13,478 nucleotides of DNA from Candidatus Glassbacteria bacterium RIFCSPLOWO2_12_FULL_58_11 (GTDB lineage Bacteria > Gemmatimonadota > Glassbacteria > GWA2-58-10), in NCBI GenBank assembly GCA_001780825.1, contig MFIX01000081.1, positions 2,521 to 15,998 on the forward strand, in the 5' to 3' direction. The translations under genes and the position numbers were made by a program. Shown piece by piece: positions 6,733 to 13,478 of this stretch. The notes under the pieces were generated by a model that worked only from the letters and a program-made list of their open reading frames with translations, was not told the DNA's origin and did no database searches. How positions within the stretch are numbered: the stretch's first letter is position 1; each line of letters starts with the position of its first letter.

Positions 6733-9198
6733 TTAATCCGGGAAATTAGGCGGCAGGGTATGCGTGGTGGAGTACTGGTCCCAGAGCCTGCGGGTTTCCT
6801 GGTCGTTGGGGTGGCGGGTGAGCCAGCGGCTCATCATCGCCGAAACCATTTCATGCCGGCCCAAAGAGGCGTAAACCCGGATTATTTTCTGGTAGCCGAG
6901 CAGGAAATCCGGATCAGCCTTGACTGATTCCAGCAGCATTTCAGTGGCCGGGATACTGTCCCTGTTTTCCAGGGCCACCTTGGCCAGACCAGCCCATTTC
7001 AGCGGATCGGCCGGCTGGTTTTTGAAATAGCTGGCGGCGAATTCCTTGGATTTATCATAAGCCTTGGCCGAGGCCAGCCGGGAGGCGAAACTCATCAGCA
7101 GATTCGAATAGGCCGGATCGAAGAACTCGCATTGACGGAAATTGTTCGAAGCCGCTTCCACATCCTTGCGGCTGAGAAAGGCCTCTCCCAGCGCCGCGTG
7201 AAGCCTGGCATAAACCAGCAGGGGCCGGGTCAGGTCCTGACGCTTGCCGTGAATCTGCTCGATATTGGTGTGGTAGCGGTAATATCCCCAGAGTAGCTGG
7301 GAGCTCCAGTTGACGTCTATCATCCGCGATTTGTCATCCTTTCGGTAGAAATCCAGGCTGTCCGCCCCGGTTTGCGGGTCCGTATCGAACAGGCGCACCA
7401 TCAAGCCGCGAATCGCCACATATTTTTCCAGACCCAGCATATTCCCGGCTCCCAGAAAGTAGGAAAAATAGACCGGTTTGGCGAAGCCATTGGCATGCAG
7501 AAGATCCATCAAGGCCATGTCACGGACCAGAAACACGGTATTGGCCGGATAATTGACCTTGAGATTGCCGGCCTGGAATGTCTCCGATTTCTCCAGCTTT
7601 ACCGGGCCCAGACGGTCCAGCGCTCTGTCATCATAGCCCAACTGCACCGGCGGATTCGCGTTCTTTAAATTCTTCAGGTATTCTTTGTCCGACAGCCGTT
7701 CATAGTTAACCAGGGATTGCTTGGACTGCGGGAGCAGGTAAGCCCGGGCATAGAGGGCCGGATAATATTCCCGGTCGTCAGTCAGGATCAGTATGCCGTC
7801 CGGCTCGACCCCGGCCAGCGTATTGGCGGCCAGGTCCCGCTCGACAAAATACTTCGACATGTCCGCCATCCGCCATTTCAGGGGAACGCTGGCAAGCAGG
7901 GACGCGAGCAGAAGGAAAATCAGGCTGTAACCGATGACCTTGCCAATTCCACCCGACAGGAACTCGACTTTTGCCGCCAGACGCTTGAGCAACTTTTCTA
8001 CATCGCTTTTCAAAAATATGACCCCGGCAACCGTAAAGCAGCCGAAAAGCAGGATCGGGAAGAGGAAAAGGCTGTCGATATGGCTCGCCTCGTGGCGGGC
8101 CGGGTTCGGAAACTTGTCCCAGGCCTGCTCCAGGCCGAGCTTCGGGTTATAGAGCCAGAGCACGGCCAGAAGGCTGAACGCCAGCAGTACCAGGCCCGAA
8201 ACCCCCAGCCTCCGCTCTGCTTTAATCAGGCGCACCATGCCAAAGTGGAAAAGCACCAGGCAGACTATGAAAAGCAACTGGCTCCCCGACTGCCATTTAA
8301 GGTAGCCGAGAAAAAGGGCCACCTGTCCGCTAAAAAATGGCGCGTTCCTGCTGAAAGAGCCGCGAAGCCCGTCCAAATTTAAGAAGTAGTCCCAGAACGC
8401 CCGGCTGAACATAGGCACCGGGCTGCCCAGGCCCGGGTCGGTAAGCGGCTTGACCCAGATATAGAAATAGGCGGTCAGCCCGAGCAGAAAAACGAGCAGC
8501 ACCCCTGCCGGGCCGGCGCGAAAAACCCGGGCGACTTTTTTCCCGTTATAGAGAAACAGCGCCAGAATGGCTATCGAGAATATGAAAACGTAACTCTGGC
8601 TGAAAGACAGCCCGGCGAGGTAAGCCCAGCCCAGGGCCAGGGCGCCGCTGTGTGGCGAGCCCTCCTCTATCCTGAGCAGCATCCAGAGGAGAATCAAGAT
8701 CAGCAGCAGGTTGAAAGCCGCCGGGCCGGCGATAACCGCGCTCGACCAGACAGTCGGCAGGGCGGCCAGATAGAGAATTCCAGCGGCCAGGACCCAGCGC
8801 AGGGAGAGGTTGACGGTCAGCTTTTTCAGAGCGCCGAGATGGCTCAGCAGACGATCCAGGATCAGGAATACCAGACCCAGGGAAAGCGCCGCGCTCACCG
8901 CTGATACCAGGGTGACCCCGGAGGCCGGCTCGAATTCGGTGAACAAAGGCAGATTGAGCAGCGCGCCCAGCCAGGACTCGGCGAGCCGCAAAAGGGGCGC
9001 GATCAGTTGGTACAAATGGGACCAGCAGGACGAAACCATCAGGTAAAGTATCTCGCCCGGAGCGTGAGCCAGGCCGGCCATCAGGCTGTTAACTACCCAA
9101 TAAGCCCCATTCGCCGTGGCCAGCGAGGGTGCGAGAGTCAGACAATAGATTGTCAGGGAGGTCAGAAAAAGCAGCAGGAAGTATTTTTTTCTACTCAT
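6733..9198 (-). CDS. GT117/DUF2723-like polytopic membrane protein with TPR-like C-terminus
   Basis: The product is 821 residues from the ATG at 9198, with GAGGAG 11 nt upstream; a GTG at 9210 in frame sits too close to that site. The N-terminal half (to about residue 450) holds roughly ten or more hydrophobic helices. The first helix and loop (T-L-A-P at 21-24, then A-H-A-P-G at 44-48) match the start of DUF2723 proteins, a GT-C fold family (GT117, related to eukaryotic TMEM260 O-mannosyltransferase). Family members normally carry D-S-G-E between these motifs; at equal spacing this protein has N30-G31-A32-Y33, losing both acids. After the last helix there is a soluble region, and residues about 650-815 form helical TPR-like repeats. 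It may be a divergent glycosyltransferase or a non-catalytic relative. It lies 116 bp downstream of folP on the same strand, with no obvious promoter between. Confidence 0.75.
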   Translation of the reverse strand: MSRKKYFLLLFLTSLTIYCLTLAPSLATANGAYWVVNSLMAGLAHAPGEILYLMVSSCWSHLYQLIAPLLRLAESWLGALLNLPLFTEFEPASGVTLVSAVSAALSLGLVFLILDRLLSHLGALKKLTVNLSLRWVLAAGILYLAALPTVWSSAVIAGPAAFNLLLILILLWMLLRIEEGSPHSGALALGWAYLAGLSFSQSYVFIFSIAILALFLYNGKKVARVFRAGPAGVLLVFLLGLTAYFYIWVKPLTDPGLGSPVPMFSRAFWDYFLNLDGLRGSFSRNAPFFSGQVALFLGYLKWQSGSQLLFIVCLVLFHFGMVRLIKAERRLGVSGLVLLAFSLLAVLWLYNPKLGLEQAWDKFPNPARHEASHIDSLFLFPILLFGCFTVAGVIFLKSDVEKLLKRLAAKVEFLSGGIGKVIGYSLIFLLLASLLASVPLKWRMADMSKYFVERDLAANTLAGVEPDGILILTDDREYYPALYARAYLLPQSKQSLVNYERLSDKEYLKNLKNANPPVQLGYDDRALDRLGPVKLEKSETFQAGNLKVNYPANTVFLVRDMALMDLLHANGFAKPVYFSYFLGAGNMLGLEKYVAIRGLMVRLFDTDPQTGADSLDFYRKDDKSRMIDVNWSSQLLWGYYRYHTNIEQIHGKRQDLTRPLLVYARLHAALGEAFLSRKDVEAASNNFRQCEFFDPAYSNLLMSFASRLASAKAYDKSKEFAASYFKNQPADPLKWAGLAKVALENRDSIPATEMLLESVKADPDFLLGYQKIIRVYASLGRHEMVSAMMSRWLTRHPNDQETRRLWDQYSTTHTLPPNFPD

Positions 9199-9314
9199 TT
9201 GCCGTTCCACTCCTCATCATGCCTGAGTGATCCAGGTTTTTCATTTTGGATTTTTTCAATACCGATTCCAGGACCGGTGTGCTGAATATACTAAAAGTCC
9301 GGTTGTCGCGGAAA

Positions 9315-10541
9315 TCACCGGAGCGCCTGTTCGGGGTTAAACTTGAAGCGCGAGGCCGCGGCGACAGTTCTTTTCACCTGGGCTATATCATGAACCCTCA
9401 GGATACTCGCCCCGCTCAGCGTGCAGACAGTGCAGGCGGCCAGGGTGCCTTCCAGCCGCTCCTCGGGTTTTTCCAGGCCGGCCAGCGTGAGGAAAGACTT
9501 ACGCGATGGGCCGGCCAGCAACGGCCTGCCGAGCGAAGCGAATTCCATCAGCCGGGCCATGATCTCGTAATTTCCCGCCTGCGGCTTGCCGAACCCGATC
9601 CCGGGATCCAGCACTATCCGTTCTGTCTCTACACCGCAGCTCCGGGCGCGTTCCAGGCCTTCCCGGAAAAAGAGGTAAATCTCGGCCAGCAGGTCTTCGT
9701 AGGCCGTGTCCGCCTGCATTGTCGCCGGTTTTCCACGCATGTGCATCATGACATAACCGGCATCCAGCCCGGCGACTGTAGGAAGCATTTCCGGGTCCAG
9801 CAGGCCGGCCCCGATATCGTTGACAATCCGCGCGCCGGCCTCGACCGCCGCCCTGGCAACCTCCGCCTTGTAAGTATCGACCGAAACAAGCACCCCGGGC
9901 AGCTTCCGCACCAGCTCCGCGATCACCGGCACAATCCGCCCGATCTCCTCATCCACGCTGACCGGCGCCGCGCCCGGCCTGGTCGATTCTCCCCCCAGGT
10001 CGATTATGTCCGCGCCCTCTTCGAGCAGCTGCCCGGCCCGCACCAGGGCGCTTTCCTTATCCGCTATCCGGCTGCCCGCGTAAAAGGAGTCCGGAGTGAG
10101 ATTCAGCACACCCATCAACTTCGGAACACCGCCCAGCGCGAGCGCCCTGCCCGCTCCCAATTTCCAACTGTCCGGCAGGGCTGTCCGGATCACCTCTTCT
10201 ATCGACCGGCCCAGCTCGATTTCCTCGGGAGCAGTCCCGGCGGCCAGTTGCACGGCCAGGCCGCGAAGTCTTTCCCGCGAACCGCCAAGCAGCGCCTTGA
10301 AGCCGGGTCCGCCGGGCGGCAATCCGCTGCGGGAAACGCTCACCTCGACACTCGAGCCGGAGCATGTATCCCGCAGCCAGCCGGCCAGCGCTTCAGAGAT
10401 ACCATAGATTGCCACCAGCCAGCGGTCGGCATGTTCACCCGGCGGGCCGGTCTCCGCAGTTACCGGAGTAAAGGCTTCGAGAATACATTCCAGCCCGTCC
10501 CGGGTGACCGGTCTGAGCAATTTGACCAGAGCTCGAGGCAT
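9315..10541 (-). CDS. folP: Dihydropteroate synthase with N-terminal extension
   Basis: FolP condenses 6-hydroxymethyl-7,8-dihydropterin diphosphate with p-aminobenzoate to give dihydropteroate in folate synthesis. From the ATG at 10541 the protein has 408 residues; a GTG at 10616, directly after an in-frame TGA, would give 433. Neither start has a good ribosome binding site. The TIM-barrel domain begins near residue 140 and shows every landmark: GVLNLTPDSF (N147, D151), GADIIDLGGESTRPGA, SVDTYKAEVA, IVNDIGAG, MHMRG, LDPGIGFGK, GPSRKSF (K348) and RVHDI. Typical FolP is about 270-290 residues, so the first ~140 residues are an added domain of unknown function, of a type found in longer FolP proteins. 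The gene follows ftsH, a common order, but a terminator lies between them. Confidence 0.93.
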   Translation of the reverse strand: MPRALVKLLRPVTRDGLECILEAFTPVTAETGPPGEHADRWLVAIYGISEALAGWLRDTCSGSSVEVSVSRSGLPPGGPGFKALLGGSRERLRGLAVQLAAGTAPEEIELGRSIEEVIRTALPDSWKLGAGRALALGGVPKLMGVLNLTPDSFYAGSRIADKESALVRAGQLLEEGADIIDLGGESTRPGAAPVSVDEEIGRIVPVIAELVRKLPGVLVSVDTYKAEVARAAVEAGARIVNDIGAGLLDPEMLPTVAGLDAGYVMMHMRGKPATMQADTAYEDLLAEIYLFFREGLERARSCGVETERIVLDPGIGFGKPQAGNYEIMARLMEFASLGRPLLAGPSRKSFLTLAGLEKPEERLEGTLAACTVCTLSGASILRVHDIAQVKRTVAAASRFKFNPEQALR

Positions 10542-10655
10542 CGACTTTGCCGCCGCCGGAGAAGATGACGGATCGTGGATATTGCCGGCCGGTATTTTCT
10601 GCTCCGGAGGCTCCACTCAGCTAATCCGGGCCGGGGGCAGCGCCATTCGGGGCAA

Positions 10656-10684
10656 TTTAATTACGTTCGCTGAAATATACAATA
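10656..10684 (-). promoter_or_regulatory. Weak candidate promoter of folP
   Basis: Just after the ftsH terminator the minus strand reads TTGTAT, a 17-bp spacer, then TAAATT in an AT-rich patch. The match is partial (3 of 6 and 4 of 6), but the position, between the terminator and the folP start, is where a promoter is expected. Confidence 0.25.
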
Positions 10685-10707
10685 AAAGGAGGGGGATTCC
10701 CTCCTTT
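10685..10707 (-). terminator. Intrinsic terminator of ftsH
   Basis: The arms AAAGGAGGG (10685-10693) and CCCTCCTTT (10699-10707) pair perfectly over 9 bp with a 5-nt loop. Read on the minus strand, the stem ends in CCTTT and is followed by TATTGTATATTTC, a T-rich tail. It lies 80 bp after the ftsH stop codon and before folP, so folP probably needs its own promoter or read-through. The minus-strand left arm contains AAAGGAGG, identical to a strong Shine-Dalgarno sequence, here without a nearby start codon. Confidence 0.8.
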
Positions 10708-10786
10708 ATCGTAACACTATCGAGCTTACCGCAAATCGTCGCCGCGGAAAGCCGCCGGCCGGATGCGGGAGGAGGCGGATCGTGGA

Positions 10787-12943
10787 TCACTCCTCTTTCC
10801 GGGAGACATCATCGGGGCTTTCGGCTGAAAAAGAGTCCTTTCCGGCCGAGTTCTCTTCGCCGTTCTCTTCCTCCGCGCCCTCCTCCAGCGCCTCACCCCC
10901 GGGCTTTGCGGCGGAGGCACGAGCCACCGCTTTTTTCCGGCTTTTCACGGGGCTTTTCTGGGCCTCCGCGGCCTGGACCGCGGCCGGCTCTTTATCGACT
11001 TTTTTCTGGGCTGGAAGCTGCCCCCCGGCCACCAGGATATTTATCTCCTCGGCATCCAGGACTTCCCGCTCGAGCAGAGCCTCGGCCAGCGCCTCCAGCT
11101 TATCGCGGTTACCAGCCAGGACGGCCATCGCTTCCTGATAGGCGGAGTCGATCAGGGCCCTGACCTCGCGGTCGATCAGCCTCGCGGTCGCCTCGCTGTA
11201 GTCCTGGTGCTGGGCGATTTCCCGGCCGAGAAAAATCTGTTCCTCTTTCTTGCCGAAAGTCAGCGGGCCCAAAGTTTTGCTCATGCCCCAGGTGCAGACC
11301 ATCTTGCGGGCCAGGTCGGTCGCCCGCTCCAGGTCGTTGCCCGCGCCTGTGGTCATCTCTCCCAGGACCAGCTCCTCGGCGCACCTGCCGCCCAGCAGGG
11401 CGACCAGATTGTTCTGGCACCATTTTTTACCGTAGAGGTGACGGTCTTTTTCCGGCAGGTACTGGGTCACTCCGAGCGCCATCCCGCGGGCGACAATGGT
11501 CACCTTGTTTACCGGGTCCGCGCCGGGTATCGATTTCTGCACCAGGGTGTGGCCGGCCTCGTGAACCGCGATCTGGCGCTTCTCCTCATCGCTGATCACC
11601 ATGCTCTTGCGCTCGGTGCCGATCATCACCTTGTCCTTCGCATCCTCGAAATCCTGCATGGTAACTTTGTCGCGGTTGCGGCGGGCGGCCAGCAGCGCGG
11701 CTTCATTGACAATGCTTTCCAGCTCCGCGCCGCTTAGTCCCGGAGTCCCCTTGGCCAACACTTCGACATTGACATCCTCCGAGACCGGGATGTCTTTCAT
11801 GTGCACCCGGATAATCCCGGCCCGCCCGCGGACATCCGGCCGGTCGACCACAATCTGGCGGTCAAAGCGTCCGGGACGCAGCAGGGCCGGATCGAGCACA
11901 TCCGGCCGGTTGGTGGCGGCGATCAGGATCACGCCCTCATTGGACTCGAAACCATCCATTTCCACCAGGAGCTGGTTCAGGGTCTGTTCCCGCTCATCGT
12001 GGCCGCCGCCCAGACCGGCTCCGCGGTGACGGCCCACGGCGTCGATCTCATCGATAAAAATTATGCAGGGCGCATGGGACTTGCCCTGTTCGAACAAGTC
12101 GCGCACCCGGGAGGCGCCCACACCGACAAACATCTCGACAAAATCCGAGCCGCTCATACTGAAAAAGGGCACTCCCGCCTCGCCCGCCACCGCCTTGGCC
12201 AGCAGGGTCTTGCCGGTCCCCGGGGGCCCCAGCAGGAGAGCGCCCTTGGGCAGACGGCCACCGAGCTTCTGAAACTTGCGCGGCGCTTTGAGAAATTCGA
12301 TGATCTCCTCCAGCTCGTGTTTGGCCTCATCGCAGCCGGCCACATCATCAAAGGTCACTTTCGGCCGGTCGCCGGAGAGCAGCTTGGCTTTGCTTTTGCC
12401 GAATGAAAACGCCCGCCCGCCGCCGGATTGAATCTGGCGCAGGAAAAAGAACCAGAGGAAGATCAGCACGATCCAGGGCAGCCAGCCGATCAGACTGGTC
12501 ATCCAGTTCACCGAGGGCGGATGGCTGTCGATTTCCACGTTCGCCTTTTCGAGCTTTTCGATCAGCCCGGGGTCCTCGAACGGCATGTAGGTCTGGAAAC
12601 TCTGCTGGTCCGCGGAGGCGGTCTCGGCGCCGCGGCCGGACGCCGCGGCAGTGCCGGTCAATTTGCCGGTCACTTTCTTCTCGACAATAGTAACGCTACT
12701 GATCTGACCTTCTTCCACGAACTTCAAAAACTGAGAATAATTAATATTGCGGATCGATTCTTTTTGCGGATAAAACAGGTTTAGCACAGTGATAGGAAGC
12801 AGGATCAGCAAAAGCCAGAAAGCGATATTTTTCGAAAGGTTACTGAAGCGCGGCCCTTTGGGCTGCGCTCCATCGTTTTTTTTCCGGCGGTTGTTAAAAC
12901 CTCTGGGCTCCTTTTTTTTGCCCCCTGAATTATTGGCCATCAT
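10787..12943 (-). CDS. ftsH: ATP-dependent zinc metalloprotease FtsH
   Basis: FtsH is a hexameric inner-membrane AAA+ protease that unfolds and degrades damaged membrane proteins and short-lived regulators. The start is one of two tandem ATGs (12943 or 12940) behind AAGGA; the second has the better spacing. From 12943 there are 718 residues. In order: a basic N-terminal tail of about 38 residues, TM1 at about 40-59, a periplasmic domain, TM2 (SLIGWLPWIVLIFLWFFFLR) near 140-160, the AAA domain with Walker A GPPGTGKT (K245), Walker B IIFIDEID, the second region of homology ending in RPGRFDR, and the protease domain with HEAGH (461-465) and the third zinc ligand D537 in GAGNDLERAT. All catalytic residues are present. 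The last ~80 residues are a low-complexity tail rich in Ala, Glu and Lys. It follows tilS and has its own promoter. Confidence 0.98.
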   Translation of the reverse strand: MMANNSGGKKKEPRGFNNRRKKNDGAQPKGPRFSNLSKNIAFWLLLILLPITVLNLFYPQKESIRNINYSQFLKFVEEGQISSVTIVEKKVTGKLTGTAAASGRGAETASADQQSFQTYMPFEDPGLIEKLEKANVEIDSHPPSVNWMTSLIGWLPWIVLIFLWFFFLRQIQSGGGRAFSFGKSKAKLLSGDRPKVTFDDVAGCDEAKHELEEIIEFLKAPRKFQKLGGRLPKGALLLGPPGTGKTLLAKAVAGEAGVPFFSMSGSDFVEMFVGVGASRVRDLFEQGKSHAPCIIFIDEIDAVGRHRGAGLGGGHDEREQTLNQLLVEMDGFESNEGVILIAATNRPDVLDPALLRPGRFDRQIVVDRPDVRGRAGIIRVHMKDIPVSEDVNVEVLAKGTPGLSGAELESIVNEAALLAARRNRDKVTMQDFEDAKDKVMIGTERKSMVISDEEKRQIAVHEAGHTLVQKSIPGADPVNKVTIVARGMALGVTQYLPEKDRHLYGKKWCQNNLVALLGGRCAEELVLGEMTTGAGNDLERATDLARKMVCTWGMSKTLGPLTFGKKEEQIFLGREIAQHQDYSEATARLIDREVRALIDSAYQEAMAVLAGNRDKLEALAEALLEREVLDAEEINILVAGGQLPAQKKVDKEPAAVQAAEAQKSPVKSRKKAVARASAAKPGGEALEEGAEEENGEENSAGKDSFSAESPDDVSRKEE

Positions 12944-13076
12944 CTTTTCCTTCGAAATAGTAATTTGATCCGGCCCCTCGGTTCCAAGGGACCCTTTCTG
13001 TCGGCGGGATTCGATCCGCCGCACCTTTTATACGCCTGATTCCACCCTGCGACCATCCCCCGCATCGTTCATGAAC
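12944..13076 (-). promoter_or_regulatory. Structured 5' leader of ftsH
   Basis: Given the promoter at 13077-13105, transcription should start near 13070, leaving a leader of about 125 nt. It holds a GGCGG/CCGCC hairpin at 13003-13020 and a GGTCC/GGAACC-type imperfect stem around 12980-12994, before the AAGGA ribosome binding site. No known riboswitch class was recognised. Confidence 0.35.
13067..13076. promoter_or_regulatory. 10-bp palindrome at the ftsH start site, candidate operator
   Basis: GTTCATGAAC is a perfect palindrome directly adjoining the -10 of the ftsH promoter and covering the predicted start point. Allowing one mismatched pair it extends to 16 bp (13064-13079). It does not match the CIRCE element of HrcA. 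The cognate regulator is unknown. Confidence 0.4.
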
Positions 13077-13105
13077 AATATAAATTCTAAGGATTTAGGT
13101 GTCAA
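13077..13105 (-). promoter_or_regulatory. Sigma70-type promoter of ftsH
   Basis: The minus strand has a perfect TTGACA -35 (13105-13100), a 17-bp spacer and TATATT (13082-13077; 5 of 6 to consensus). The -35 overlaps the tilS stop codon at 13104-13102. This would let ftsH be expressed independently of tilS. Confidence 0.75.
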
Positions 13106-13478
13106 TGATCGTTTCCGCCAATCACTTCCCGATCCTCGAATCGGCAGAAATGGGCGGATAGAGCCAGCACCCTGACTGATCGAGGGGTCAGGGGGGCAAG
13201 TTCCGAGCGGACTACCCCGCAAACCCAGAGCACCCTGCCCCCGGCATCCCGGATTACCGGAATTTCATCCCGGCGGCTTTTCGGGACACGTTTCTCGAGG
13301 AATACTTTTTTGAGCTTCTTGCTGCCTCCGCCCATCCCGAAAGGCCGGATTCGCTCGCCGGAACGCCGGCTGCCGATACTGAGCGGCAGAGAGAGCCGGT
13401 CCAGGTCGAACAGTTCCCGGAAGCTCTCCTGGTCCGGGCTTGTATCTCGCGGCCGGAGCTCAAGCGGAGGCTGAGCCA
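13102..13478 (-). CDS. tilS: tRNA(Ile)-lysidine synthetase, C-terminal part
   Basis: Only the last 124 codons are in the window; the reading frame runs off the right edge (first complete codon ends at 13476) and stops with TGA at 13104-13102. TilS attaches lysine to C34 of the tRNA-Ile CAU anticodon, so that it reads AUA. The visible part is the conserved C-terminal domain: FDLDRLSLPLSI, R-R-S-G-E-R-I-R-P-F-G-M, then G-x-S-K-K-L-K-K-V-F, R-V-P-K-S-R-R-D-x-I-P-V and a final ILWV-type strand (VLWVCGV). The ATP-binding N-terminal PP-loop domain lies outside the window. The order tilS then ftsH is widespread in bacteria; hpt, often between them, is absent. The gap to ftsH is 158 bp and holds the ftsH promoter. 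Confidence 0.92.
   Translation of the reverse strand, partial: AQPPLELRPRDTSPDQESFRELFDLDRLSLPLSIGSRRSGERIRPFGMGGGSKKLKKVFLEKRVPKSRRDEIPVIRDAGGRVLWVCGVVRSELAPLTPRSVRVLALSAHFCRFEDREVIGGNDH

Noticed and set aside
9246..10568. A 440-codon plus-strand open frame opposite folP
   Set aside because: Antisense shadow of a gene with every dihydropteroate synthase motif.
12995..13025. tRNA T-arm-like sequence (GGATCGAATCC) in the ftsH leader
   Set aside because: The stem does not pair in 5-7-5 geometry and no acceptor, D or anticodon arms are found; it was kept only as a leader hairpin.

Overview
The window reads as part of a GC-rich bacterial chromosome with no phage, plasmid or insertion-sequence genes. 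The tilS - ftsH - folP order is a conserved bacterial housekeeping arrangement. The secreted glycoside hydrolases, the GT117/DUF2723-type membrane protein with TPR-like repeats and the lack of close resemblance to model species suggest an uncultivated Gram-negative lineage, perhaps in or near the FCB superphylum. That placement is inference from gene content only.

Layout, left to right. Bases 1-297 are intergenic and packed with inverted repeats. Bases 298-5516 (minus strand) hold a probable two-gene glycan operon, transcribed right to left: a secreted GH38 alpha-mannosidase, then a secreted GH123/DUF4091-like protein in which the usual catalytic Asp-Glu pair reads Asp-Arg. A 293-bp intergenic region carries a strong -10 element overlapping a 14-bp palindrome and drives this operon. 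Bases 5810-6283 (plus) encode a small four-cysteine DUF1284-like protein. Its last 96 codons plus 3' flank are repeated in tandem (346-bp unit), leaving a promoterless gene fragment between it and the next, convergent gene.

Bases 6733-9198 (minus) encode a polytopic GT117/DUF2723-like membrane protein with a TPR-like C-terminal region; the family's DxGE acidic signature is replaced. Upstream of it are folP (dihydropteroate synthase with a roughly 140-residue N-terminal extension), an intrinsic terminator, ftsH (membrane AAA+ zinc protease) and the 3' end of tilS (tRNA-Ile lysidine synthetase), cut by the window edge. ftsH has its own near-consensus sigma70 promoter, whose -35 overlaps the tilS stop codon and whose start point lies in a 10-bp palindrome.

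The right half is core physiology: tRNA modification, membrane protein quality control and folate synthesis. The left half is accessory glycan metabolism. The points most worth a second look are the probable loss of catalytic residues in both the GH123-like and the GT117-like proteins, the recent 346-bp tandem duplication, and the two promoter/palindrome pairs.
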